Positions 1 through 6,098 of a stretch of 6,112 bases of DNA are shown here, one piece after another; the stretch's first letter is position 1; every line of letters begins with the position of its first letter. The DNA is from Methanocorpusculum sp. GTDB taxonomy: Archaea > Halobacteriota > Methanomicrobia > Methanomicrobiales > Methanocorpusculaceae. The stretch covers positions 1-6,112 of the forward strand of contig DALTVZ010000147.1 in NCBI GenBank assembly GCA_029987315.1. The letters are read 5' to 3'. The position numbers were made by a program, and so were the translations under genes. A model generated the notes under the pieces. The model ran no database searches. It was not told where the DNA came from and saw only the letters and a program-made list of their open reading frames with translations.

Positions 1-1
1 C

Positions 2-232
2 CGTCTGCGGCGTGTATATGCCCAGATGCCCTCACCGAAAGTTGTCATGGTGGTTGGGACCTGCGGTCAGTCTGGCGGTGTGTTTTCCACATCCTATAAC
101 CTGGCAGGCCCTGTCGACCAGATCATCCCTGTGGATGTGTACGTTCCCGGATGCGGACCAAGGCCCGAGGCGATCATCAACGGTGTAGTTACCGCGATAG
201 CGAAATTAGAACGACTTGCAGGAGGAAAATAA
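2..232 (+). CDS. mbhJ: Group 4 [NiFe]-hydrogenase small subunit (NuoB/MbhJ-like), 5'-truncated
   Basis: This is the C-terminal 76 residues of the electron-transferring small subunit; the start lies before the window. Family members carry one [4Fe-4S] cluster that passes electrons between the NiFe site of the large subunit and the ferredoxin-like subunit, on the cytoplasmic face of the membrane complex. The visible part has two of the expected four cluster cysteines: one in GTCGQSGG (codon 62-64) and one in VPGCGPRPEA (codon 152-154). The latter is the classic PGCxPxPE signature of NuoB-like proteins, with G where P is usual after the cysteine. The open frame continues upstream to the window edge, so the internal ATG at 26 is not the real start. 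The stop TAA overlaps the next gene's ATG by one base. The Mbh assignment rather than Ech rests on downstream gene order. Confidence 0.9.
   Translation, partial: RLRRVYAQMPSPKVVMVVGTCGQSGGVFSTSYNLAGPVDQIIPVDVYVPGCGPRPEAIINGVVTAIAKLERLAGGK
220..225 (+). promoter_or_regulatory. Strong Shine-Dalgarno for the NuoC-like subunit
   Basis: AGGAGG lies six bases before the ATG at 232, inside the last codons of the small-subunit gene. It fixes the start of the next gene at 232 rather than at the in-frame ATG at 151, which has no such site and would overlap the small-subunit gene by more than 80 bases. Confidence 0.75.
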
Positions 233-813
233 TGGACGAAATATATACCCCCGCAGAGGTGGTGGATAAACTCAAAGCCTCACTCGGCGATTCTATGCTG
301 GACTCCTCCATCAGGGTCAGAGCCGAAGGAGCGAAGAAACGGGAAAGCAGCAATGTCTGGATCACGATCCAGAGAGATTCGATCCATCAGGCGGTCGAAG
401 AACTGATGAAGATCAGATACCCTCATCTGTCCTGCATCTCAGGATACGACAAGGGAGCAAAGGATCCACACTTAAGGATCCAGTACATCTTCTCGCTTTA
501 CGGCGGGATCGAAAAGACCGAGTTCATGCTTATCTTTTCCTTTGATCTTCCGAAAGCCGACCCGCATATCCCGACGATCACCGATCTGATGGAAGGGGCG
601 GCATTCACCGAACAGGAAAAACGGGAGTATCTTGGCATCATCGTCGACGGACTGCCGGAAGCAAAACACAAATTTTTCCTGCCGCAGGACTTCCCAAAGG
701 ATATCTATCCACTCCGAAAGGACGAGAAGAGGATCCCGGACTCGATGATCAAAAATCTGTGGGCATGCGGCAGACCGGAAAATCGCCCGCCTGCACCACT
801 GGGGGATGAGTAA
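232..813 (+). CDS. mbhK: Hydrogenase subunit of the NuoC / 30 kDa family (MbhK-like)
   Basis: A 193-residue soluble subunit of the hydrogenase complex, related to complex I NuoC (30 kDa subunit). It has no cofactor; in the family it packs against the large subunit and helps hold the hydrophilic arm together. The C-terminal half carries the recognisable family region: a degenerate EREIYD-like helix (FTEQEKREYLGI, about residues 125-136), followed by FLPQDFPKDIYPLRKDE (about 149-165), which matches the 'yPLRKD' end motif of NuoC proteins. The N-terminal part, about residues 1-110, is the expected alpha/beta domain and is poorly conserved. The start at 232 is set by AGGAGG and shares one base with the preceding stop. 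The next gene's ATG follows the stop directly. Length is close to that of known MbhK proteins (roughly 170-190 residues). Confidence 0.88.
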   Translation: MDEIYTPAEVVDKLKASLGDSMLDSSIRVRAEGAKKRESSNVWITIQRDSIHQAVEELMKIRYPHLSCISGYDKGAKDPHLRIQYIFSLYGGIEKTEFMLIFSFDLPKADPHIPTITDLMEGAAFTEQEKREYLGIIVDGLPEAKHKFFLPQDFPKDIYPLRKDEKRIPDSMIKNLWACGRPENRPPAPLGDE

Positions 814-2034
814 ATGGCAGGAAATGCGCCATACATCGTCCCGGTAGGTCCGATCCACCCGGCATTAAAAGAGCCGGTGCATATCGAACTCACCGTTGTT
901 GGGGAGGAGGTCATCTCAGCCGACTTCACACCAGGTCAGACCCACAGAGGCATCGAATGGATGGGTCTCTCCCGAAACCCGGTCCAGATCGTGCACCTAA
1001 CAGATCGTATCTGCGGAATCTGCGGAGTTACCCACTCGCTTTCCTTCGCACGGGCGGTCGAGCAGATCGCCGACATCACCGTTCCAGAACGGGGCGATTA
1101 TGTAAGAACGATCATCGCCGAGTTCGAACGTATCCAGTCACACCTGCTTTGGGCAGGGGTTGCTGCCCACGAACTTGGATTCGACACGCTGTTCCATCTT
1201 GCCTGGAGAGTCAGGGAGGACGCAATGGACGCGATCGAGCTGATCACCGGGAACAGGATAAACTACGATATCATCCAGATCGGCGGAACACGCCGTGATA
1301 TCACCGAAGATCAGTACGCAAAGATCCGCAAATGCCTGAACAATTACAAGGAAGTATTCGGCAAACTAAAAAAGCTGTTCCTCGAAGACGCGGTGATAAA
1401 ATCACGTTGTGTCGGCACAGGTCTTCTTTCGTTTGAGACCGCGATGGCGTATTCTGCCGTCGGACCTACTTCGCGTGCATCCGGCGTTACCGCAGATCTT
1501 CGAGTTGACTACCCCTACTGTGCATACGGCGACCTTGACTTAAAACCGGTCATGCCGACCATATACGGCAGCACTGTGAACGGTGACACCTATGACAGGA
1601 TCGTTGTCCGCATCTTTGAGGTAGCTCAATCGATCGAGATCATCGAGACATGCCTCGACAACATGCCTTCTGGCCCCGTCATCTGGGAGGAAAAGGTCGC
1701 AAAGATCCTCTCAGTCTGCAAAAAAGCATCCGGCGAAGCGGTCGGACGCCACGAAGCCCCGAGAGGGGAAGCGGTCCATTATGTTGCCATGGATGGAGCT
1801 GAAGCACCAATCGCATGGAAGGTCAAGGCATCGACATATAGTAATGCTCATGTCTGGCCAATCATTCTCAAAGGTGCTCAGCTTGCCGACATCCCGGTCA
1901 TCATAGCATCGATCGATCCATGCATGTCATGCACCGATCGTGTCGCGGTCACGGATAATGGCTCGACAAAGATCTTCACGAAGGAGCAGCTTGCAAAGAT
2001 GTCCTACGAGAAGTCCAGGAGGATGATGCAATGA
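814..2034 (+). CDS. mbhL: [NiFe]-hydrogenase large (catalytic) subunit, group 4 Mbh type
   Basis: A 406-residue catalytic subunit carrying the NiFe(CN)2CO centre, where protons are reduced to H2 or H2 is oxidised. Both nickel motifs are present: N-terminal RICGICGVTH (C67, C70, with H74 downstream) and C-terminal DPCMSCTDR (C370, C373). All four nickel-binding cysteines are therefore intact. This separates it from complex I NuoD and from Mbs/Mbx-type relatives, which have lost some of them. The start, with IVPVGPIHPALKEP near residues 8-21, matches family N-termini. About 30 residues follow the DPCxxCxxR motif. In many NiFe hydrogenases such a tail is removed by a maturation protease, but whether that happens here cannot be seen. 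The ATG directly follows the NuoC-like stop; the SD is only a G-rich GGGGGATGAG, so coupling is likely. Its stop overlaps the next start as ATGA. Confidence 0.95.
   Translation: MAGNAPYIVPVGPIHPALKEPVHIELTVVGEEVISADFTPGQTHRGIEWMGLSRNPVQIVHLTDRICGICGVTHSLSFARAVEQIADITVPERGDYVRTIIAEFERIQSHLLWAGVAAHELGFDTLFHLAWRVREDAMDAIELITGNRINYDIIQIGGTRRDITEDQYAKIRKCLNNYKEVFGKLKKLFLEDAVIKSRCVGTGLLSFETAMAYSAVGPTSRASGVTADLRVDYPYCAYGDLDLKPVMPTIYGSTVNGDTYDRIVVRIFEVAQSIEIIETCLDNMPSGPVIWEEKVAKILSVCKKASGEAVGRHEAPRGEAVHYVAMDGAEAPIAWKVKASTYSNAHVWPIILKGAQLADIPVIIASIDPCMSCTDRVAVTDNGSTKIFTKEQLAKMSYEKSRRMMQ
2017..2022 (+). promoter_or_regulatory. Shine-Dalgarno for the NuoH-like subunit
   Basis: AGGAGG lies eight bases before the ATG at 2031, inside the last codons of the large-subunit gene. 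Together with the ATGA stop/start overlap it supports translational coupling of the large and membrane subunits. Confidence 0.7.
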
Positions 2035-3032
2035 ACATCCTTCTTTCTGCGGTCGGTGGAACCATCGTTCTCGCTTTGATCGCAATGGTCATCGGTCTGT
2101 TCCTCGCCGGGATCGACCGGCTGATCGTCGCCCACATGCAGGCGCGTATGGGCCCCCCTCTCTCTCAGCCGTTCACCGATGTGAGAAAACTGTTCACCAA
2201 ACAGAGCATCGTGCCGGCAAATGCGATACCCTGGCTCTTTAATCTGATGCCGATCGTTGCCCTCGCCTCCTCCATCGCAATACTGATGTACCTGCCCTTT
2301 GGAAGCCTGGCCCCGATCCTTGGAGAAGCCGGCGACATGATCCTCGTCCTCTATCTCCTGATCGTTCCGTCACTCGCCCTGGTGATCGGCGGTTTTGCAT
2401 CAGGTTCACCATATGCCACCGTTGGTGCCCAGCGTGAAATGGTTTCGATGATCGCCTACGAACTTCCGCTCGCGGTCTCGGTTATCATCATCGCCTGGAG
2501 ACTCATGGCCGCCAATGTTGCCGAGCCGTTCTCCTTTATTACACTTATGCAGACATCGGTCTGGGATGTCGTTGGCCCGCTCGGGGTCGTTGGTCTCCTG
2601 ATCCTTGTGATACTCTTTACCTGGATCACGCCCGCAGAGCTCTCGAAGGTGCCGTTTGATACACCCGAAGCGGAAACAGAACTTGCCGGCGGTATTTTAG
2701 TCGAGTACTCAGGCAGAAACCTTGGTGTCTTTTCACTTGCTCAGGCGGTAAAAACCGTTGCGATGATCGCGTTTGGCGTGATCATCCTTCTTCCATGGAA
2801 TCTTTCGCCGGTGCTTGGCCTCACAGGAGTTGGAGCAGCATTGATCGACCTTGTCTTTTTCTTCGCGAAGGTGGTCCTGGTATCGATCTTCTCCGTGACC
2901 GTTATCAGAACAATGATGGCGAGATTTAGAATAACCCAGGTCGTCAAAGTTTACTGGTTCATCTTCTGCGGGCTTGGTATCGCAGCCATCATTTTCCTGA
3001 TGCTGGATGCCTTTTTGATGGGAGGTGTCTGA
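2031..3032 (+). CDS. mbhM: Hydrogenase membrane subunit, NuoH / complex I subunit 1 family (MbhM-like)
   Basis: A 333-residue integral membrane protein that anchors the hydrophilic hydrogenase module and links it to the ion-pumping part of the complex. About eight hydrophobic segments are visible, near residues 4-26, 68-88, 103-122, 143-160, 185-203, 235-255, 268-293 and 308-328. Conserved NuoH-family blocks are present: ARMGPPLSQPFTDVRKLFTK (39-58), GSPYATVGAQREMVSMIAYE (125-144) and VPFDTPEAETELAGGILVEY (207-226). The acidic residues of the last two blocks belong to the region thought to form the quinone-like cavity and ion path in complex I relatives. It starts in an ATGA overlap with the large subunit and ends one base before the preferred start of the ferredoxin subunit. 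Its position after the large subunit is typical of Mbh; in Ech the equivalent gene precedes the small subunit. Confidence 0.93.
   Translation: MNILLSAVGGTIVLALIAMVIGLFLAGIDRLIVAHMQARMGPPLSQPFTDVRKLFTKQSIVPANAIPWLFNLMPIVALASSIAILMYLPFGSLAPILGEAGDMILVLYLLIVPSLALVIGGFASGSPYATVGAQREMVSMIAYELPLAVSVIIIAWRLMAANVAEPFSFITLMQTSVWDVVGPLGVVGLLILVILFTWITPAELSKVPFDTPEAETELAGGILVEYSGRNLGVFSLAQAVKTVAMIAFGVIILLPWNLSPVLGLTGVGAALIDLVFFFAKVVLVSIFSVTVIRTMMARFRITQVVKVYWFIFCGLGIAAIIFLMLDAFLMGGV
3021..3027 (+). promoter_or_regulatory. Shine-Dalgarno that decides the ferredoxin-subunit start
   Basis: GGAGGTG is a near-perfect archaeal SD sequence six bases before ATG 3034. The alternative start, GTG at 3025, is itself part of this SD and has no good site of its own, so ATG 3034 is preferred. 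Confidence 0.65.
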
Positions 3033-3033
3033 G

Positions 3034-3474
3034 ATGCTGCCGATGCTCAAAGAGATCCTCGTCCAGGTGGTAAAAAAACCGGTCACGAATCTTTTTCCGG
3101 CAGCACGCCTCCCGAAAACGATCACCGGTTTTCTGGATCAGGTGAAATCAGGAAAAGCTGTACTCACTCCCCCTGTTGAGACGCCGGTGGGTATGCGGGG
3201 CAAACTTGTCTACGACAGGTCGCTTTGCAACGGTTGCACGCTCTGTATAAAGGTCTGTCCGTCACATGCGATCGAACTGGTGACCTACCCCATACCTCCA
3301 GTAAAAGAGGGAGAAGAGAAAAAACGTCCCGAGAAAAGGATCAGGATCTACGTTGCAAATTGTATATTCTGCGGTCAGTGTACAGATATCTGTTCAAAGA
3401 GCGCAATCACCCAGTCCTCGGAGTTTCTGCTTGCCACCGAAGACAAATTCGCCGAGAGTCAGATTATAGAGTGA
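3034..3474 (+). CDS. mbhN: Hydrogenase ferredoxin-like subunit with two [4Fe-4S] clusters (NuoI/MbhN-like)
   Basis: A 146-residue iron-sulfur subunit expected to exchange electrons with soluble ferredoxin and relay them to the small subunit. Two CxxCxxCxxxC motifs are seen: CNGCTLCIKVCP (C65, C68, C71, C75) and CIFCGQCTDICS (C110, C113, C116, C120). The second lacks the usual proline after the last cysteine. The N-terminus KKPVTNLFP (about 14-22), the RGKLVYD block (55-61) and the SSEFLLATEDKFA end (128-140) resemble MbhN proteins as I recall them, which supports Mbh over Ech. The linker between the cluster motifs is long and charged (KEGEEKKRPEKRIR). The start was chosen at ATG 3034 from the GGAGGTG site; GTG 3025 would add three residues (MSE) and cannot be fully excluded. 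The stop overlaps the next gene's start as GTGA. Confidence 0.92.
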   Translation: MLPMLKEILVQVVKKPVTNLFPAARLPKTITGFLDQVKSGKAVLTPPVETPVGMRGKLVYDRSLCNGCTLCIKVCPSHAIELVTYPIPPVKEGEEKKRPEKRIRIYVANCIFCGQCTDICSKSAITQSSEFLLATEDKFAESQIIE

Positions 3475-3953
3475 AAGCTTTGCAGATCGGTTTACGAAAC
3501 TGGGAAGAGCGTGATGCTCCTTCCCTTGCTTTTTTTGCCAACGAGCCTCTGCTCGTGAAGAATCTGCGGGCAGGGTTTCCTTCGCCGTACACCCTCGATG
3601 ATGCAAAAGCATTCATCGCTTTTTGTCATCAGCAGGATCCGGCGAAAAATCTCTGCCTCGCGATCACCGCAGATGATACAGCGATCGGTAGCATCAGCGT
3701 ATTCTGCCGTGGCGACGGAGTGGCAGAACTGGGTTACTGGATCGGCAAACCCTACTGGGGCAAAGGGATCGTGACGAAGATGATCAAAGAAATATGCGAC
3801 CGGGCATTTTGCACCTTCCCGATCGAGGAGATCTTCGCCGAGCCGTATGAGTGGAATGCGGCATCGCAAAGGGTCTTGGAAAAGGGGGGCTTCGTGTATG
3901 CCGGGGCTAAGGAAAAATCCCGGGTGTATACGCTTGCAAAGGGTAGAGTGTAA
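3471..3953 (+). CDS. GNAT-family N-acetyltransferase, RimJ/RimL-like
   Basis: A 160-residue single-domain protein expected to transfer an acetyl group from acetyl-CoA to an amine; the substrate is unknown. Features of the Acetyltransf_3 (RimJ/RimL-like) group are visible: LRNWEERDAPSLA at the N-terminus (8-20), NLRAGFPSPYTLDDA (31-45), the acetyl-CoA loop in GYWIGKPYWGKGI (88-100, core WGKG), and NAASQRVLEKGGF (129-141) at the C-terminus. The start is GTG at 3471, because family similarity begins within a few residues of it. No alternative ATG lies nearby, and the frame upstream is only a shadow of the ferredoxin gene. GTGA overlaps the ferredoxin stop and only a weak GAGAG precedes it, so translation probably depends on coupling. 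This makes it the last gene of the hydrogenase operon. A role in modifying a hydrogenase subunit is possible but unsupported; it may simply be a passenger. Confidence 0.88.
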   Translation: MKALQIGLRNWEERDAPSLAFFANEPLLVKNLRAGFPSPYTLDDAKAFIAFCHQQDPAKNLCLAITADDTAIGSISVFCRGDGVAELGYWIGKPYWGKGIVTKMIKEICDRAFCTFPIEEIFAEPYEWNAASQRVLEKGGFVYAGAKEKSRVYTLAKGRV

Positions 3954-3967
3954 ATTTCGAAAGATGA

Positions 3968-4025
3968 TTTTACCCTTATTTTTCGGATGCTGATTTTTTT
4001 TGGAGGGGGTAGAATCTATTTTTTT
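3968..4025 (+). terminator. Clustered oligo-T tracts ending the hydrogenase operon
   Basis: Four T runs follow the acetyltransferase stop: 3968-3971 (T4), 3979-3983 (T5), 3994-4001 (T8) and 4019-4025 (T7). Archaeal RNA polymerase terminates intrinsically at such tracts in the non-template strand without needing a hairpin. The 8-T run is the strongest candidate. No clear stem precedes it. Confidence 0.55.
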
Positions 4026-4080
4026 GGTGTGCTTAGGTTTCGTGTATTGGATTCTTTTGGATGTACGTATCCATCACACT

Positions 4081-4254
4081 AAATTCACGAAAATAAAAAC
4101 GAAAACACGAAAATCAAAAAGATGAGAGAGGGGGAATACATGAGGCTCCCTCCCCCGTCCCCCTCGCAAATCAAAGATTTGCTCAGCTAAGGGCGAGCCT
4201 GACGGCTCACCCCGCCCACACGAAACCCACCAAAATCAACGAAATTCACGAAAA
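4081..4254. repeat. A-rich 'AAATTCACGAAAA' direct repeats
   Basis: The 13-base sequence AAATTCACGAAAA occurs exactly at 4081-4093 and 4242-4254. Shorter relatives lie between them (CGAAAACACGAAAATCAA near 4100-4117, CACGAAACCCACC near 4219-4231, AATCAACGAAA near 4234-4244). Spacing is irregular, so this is not a CRISPR array. It looks like decayed or slipped low-complexity repeat flanking the structured element. Confidence 0.6.
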
Positions 4255-4266
4255 GGGGGACAGGGG
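4152..4266. repeat. Inverted repeat enclosing two hairpins, possible small repetitive element
   Basis: CCCCCGTCCCCCT (4152-4164) pairs with AGGGGGACAGGGG (4254-4266) at 12 of 13 positions, the exception being 4156 against 4262. Inside lie two local hairpins: a perfect GCAAATC / GATTTGC stem with an AAA loop (4166-4182), and GAGCC / GGCTC with a TGAC loop (4195-4208), extended by GGG / CCC across one mismatch (4191-4212). No open reading frame is present. The arrangement suggests a miniature non-coding element or a structured transcript end. I cannot see target-site duplications or prove mobility. Confidence 0.5.
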
Positions 4267-4382
4267 CGGATGAATGTGAGAGTTCCACCCGTCAATTTTA
4301 GAGAGGTTACGGTTGGGTGTGGATGTATGAGATTATTGAACCGCGAATGAGCCCAAACGGGTACAATCTGCGGCTTCCTGAT

Positions 4383-4388
4383 AAAAAA
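4383..4388 (-). terminator. Possible oligo-T terminator for the minus-strand gene
   Basis: Read on the minus strand, a run of six T lies about 30 bases after the TAG stop of the DUF1524 gene, just after a CCC. This fits an archaeal T-tract terminator but is short, so the call is tentative. Confidence 0.3.
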
Positions 4389-4418
4389 GGGATGAAATCT
4401 ATTGTATGATTGTCTATC

Positions 4419-6074
4419 CTAATATTTTTCCAGGATGGGGGTTAAAACTTCAGACAAAGTAACCATATTTCCAACAATGAACGAATTTATTTGTGGCCAG
4501 GTGGATTCATCCACAATATCTATATCGTCGATCCTAATAGATAAATGGGAGATCTGGAGAGTATCCCCTCTTTCCCAATAAATTGGCAGACCTATTTTAT
4601 TTTCGATCTCATTTTTCTGTGAGTAAATATAGTCGTACAGTTTCTTATTCTTCATTCTGTCATTATTGCTGCATCGGAATCCGACTGTGCATCTCTTTAG
4701 ACTAATTGACATATAATAGCTCATGGCGCCGCCAAGAATCGATTTTGCAGTAAGCCAACCACTTATGTTTGGAGTTCTATTTTGGTAGATATCTGTTTTG
4801 GTATTTATTTCAATGAGGAGTTGATCCCAGAATTTGAAATATATTTCTGCTCTCTCTTGGGAACTAACAGATTTGACTGTTGATGCAACCGGATTAGATA
4901 CAGTAATCGAGATTTCTCCAGGTTCAACATCAAAGAGTTTCAGATACTTTTTGATCAAAGATATTTTTGAAGGGGCATCACCGTGAACTCTCAAATATAT
5001 GCCCTCAGCAATACACCGAGAATCACTCTTAGAAAAAACATCTTCACTTGTTGAAATAGCCTGGGCTACAGGAGTTTTTTCGGATGAAAGAGCAAGCTCC
5101 TGAAGAATCGTAACATCTCTTTCATGGAGTAAACTAATTACGGAGACGAGAAACTCACGCCAGTTTTTCACGCTGTATTTTGTCCCGGAAAAAGTAAAGG
5201 AGTAAATGTTTCTGTTGTATAAATCAACATCCTCATCCAGCGAAAAAGTATTTCCCTCTTTTTGTGCCGGAACAAAAGAAGAAATAAGCCCCGGCCATAC
5301 CTTCAAAGCGAGGGTCGTTAACTGACCATTCCTTTCAATGAGCTCCTCCTCAGTCCACTTATCACAGTTCGCAACATAGTGATTCAACTTCAGGTGACTC
5401 TCTTTAAATCCCTTTGGCATATTCTTTTTATCAAAAAATGAGTTATTGCTGTATGTTGAGTTATATGCAGTTAACGAAAGATTTGCCAGTTTATGCAACC
5501 ATTGATCATGAACCTGTAATGCGGTCTCAGAACCTCCAAGTTCCTCCTTCCATTTATCGGATAATGTCTGAGGCATGATATGTTCAATACTCAGTTGACC
5601 ATCCAAGATGAGTTTTTGCAGATCCACCACTTCATAGTTGTCCTGATTTTCCAGACGTTCCAGGAGATAAAGCAAATATGTTCCCTTCATATCCTGATAG
5701 AGATTGCGATTCTCTAAACTCTCACGAACCTCCATGTCTGTTGGGAAACGACCAGACCACTGCTTTGAGAGAAGAATGTACTTGAGTTTTTCCAAATATC
5801 CCGTATCATTGCCTTCCTGTCTCAAGACATCTTTATGCAAAGTCATAAAGACCTTATTCAAGCCTTGACCTGGGATCCCACAGATTATACGCCTTACGAG
5901 ATATGTTTCCAAGATTTGTAATATAGAGATTATCTCGTTTGATTCAAACTTCCCTGACTTATGACCGTCCAATATTTCCATAACATAGGGATTAATGACA
6001 CTATGATCCAGCTTGCGGAGTTTTGTGAGGATATCCCTTAAACCTCCTTCTGCTGATTCTGGAGATTGGATCAT
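4419..6074 (-). CDS. GmrSD-family (DUF1524, HNH-like) restriction-type protein with DUF4268-like tail, N-terminal part missing
   Basis: The 551 residues from the first ATG correspond to the C-terminal part of a single-chain GmrSD-like protein. Such proteins join a DUF262 NTP-binding domain to a DUF1524 HNH-type nuclease, and several cut modified or foreign DNA (type IV restriction, phage defence). Residues 1-80 match the helical region after DUF262, including YLVRRIICGIPGQGLNKVF (58-76). The DUF1524 core is IEHIMPQT (163-170, H165), then HKLANLSLTAYN (194-205) and SNNSFFDKK (209-217). Residues 285-325 (YSFTFSGTKYSVKNWREFL) form an unassigned middle module, perhaps RAMA-like. Residues 405-551 (FWDQLL, then a paired-strand region) resemble DUF4268. 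DUF262 is absent: same-frame coding continues to about 6098 and then hits stops. The gene is AT-richer than the operon. It may be non-functional or cut by an assembly join. Confidence 0.75.
   Translation of the reverse strand: MIQSPESAEGGLRDILTKLRKLDHSVINPYVMEILDGHKSGKFESNEIISILQILETYLVRRIICGIPGQGLNKVFMTLHKDVLRQEGNDTGYLEKLKYILLSKQWSGRFPTDMEVRESLENRNLYQDMKGTYLLYLLERLENQDNYEVVDLQKLILDGQLSIEHIMPQTLSDKWKEELGGSETALQVHDQWLHKLANLSLTAYNSTYSNNSFFDKKNMPKGFKESHLKLNHYVANCDKWTEEELIERNGQLTTLALKVWPGLISSFVPAQKEGNTFSLDEDVDLYNRNIYSFTFSGTKYSVKNWREFLVSVISLLHERDVTILQELALSSEKTPVAQAISTSEDVFSKSDSRCIAEGIYLRVHGDAPSKISLIKKYLKLFDVEPGEISITVSNPVASTVKSVSSQERAEIYFKFWDQLLIEINTKTDIYQNRTPNISGWLTAKSILGGAMSYYMSISLKRCTVGFRCSNNDRMKNKKLYDYIYSQKNEIENKIGLPIYWERGDTLQISHLSIRIDDIDIVDESTWPQINSFIVGNMVTLSEVLTPILEKY
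5413..5441 (-). repeat. 29-bp direct repeat, copy inside the DUF1524 gene
   Basis: Read on the minus strand, this stretch encodes SFFDKKNMP, the end of the DUF1524 signature (residues 212-220), plus the first two bases of the next codon. It is identical to the last 29 bases of the window, 671 bases away and in the same orientation. The first base outside it on the left differs (C at 5412, A at 6083); on the right the other copy runs off the window. Confidence 0.9.
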
Positions 6075-6098
6075 ATTATAATATTTGGCATATTCTTT
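6075..6098 (-). pseudogene. In-frame coding remnant above the ATG of the DUF1524 gene
   Basis: In the same frame as the 551-residue protein, the bases above its first ATG read KEYAKYYN, joining smoothly to MIQSPES. The pattern of an aromatic/Y-rich 'yA.yY' helix followed by LRDILTKLRKLD fits the segment linking DUF262 to the helical part in this family, as I recall it. The frame then meets stops at 6099-6101 (TAA) and 6102-6104 (TGA). So the ATG at 6074 is probably an internal methionine, and the real coding sequence once continued upstream. Confidence 0.55.

Larger units (their letters stand above)
3954..4418. other. Gene-free stretch between convergent genes
   Basis: No believable coding region is seen in these 465 bases. 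The plus-strand operon ends on the left and the minus-strand restriction-type gene ends on the right, so no promoter is needed here. The contents are T-tracts near the operon end, a small hairpin at 4058-4073 (TGGATG / TATCCA around TACG, one G-T pair), A-rich 'cacgaaaa' repeats, a C-rich/G-rich inverted repeat with two inner hairpins, and near 4341-4373 a weak nested pairing (CCGC with GCGG, CCC with GGG). The 'ccgcgaatgagc' and 'cacgaaaa' wording is of a kind I recall from dispersed intergenic repeats of methanogen genomes; that recollection is not a database result. Confidence 0.6.

Noticed and set aside
151..231. Upstream ATG at 151 as the start of the NuoC-like subunit
   Set aside because: It would overlap the conserved end of the small subunit, adds 27 residues unlike the family, and lacks an SD, whereas ATG 232 has AGGAGG at the right distance.
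472..858. Minus-strand open frame opposite the NuoC-like gene
   Set aside because: It has no family resemblance, lies across the junction of two recognised genes and reads as an antisense shadow.
957..1298. Second plus-strand open frame inside the large subunit gene
   Set aside because: It is arginine-rich nonsense in another frame of a conserved catalytic subunit.
814..2034. Complex I (Fpo) NuoD subunit instead of a hydrogenase
   Set aside because: All four nickel-ligand cysteines (C67, C70, C370, C373) are present, whereas complex I homologues lack them.
3025..3033. GTG 3025 as the start of the ferredoxin subunit
   Set aside because: The GTG is part of the GGAGGTG site serving ATG 3034; it would add only three residues.
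2733..3125. Minus-strand open frames opposite the membrane and ferredoxin subunits
   Set aside because: They have charged, low-complexity translations without motifs, opposite well-conserved genes.
3492..3869. Minus-strand open frame opposite the acetyltransferase
   Set aside because: No motif or ribosome binding site; the plus-strand GNAT motifs explain this DNA.
4081..4260. CRISPR array
   Set aside because: The repeats are 13 bases or shorter, irregularly spaced and low complexity, and there are no cas genes in the window.
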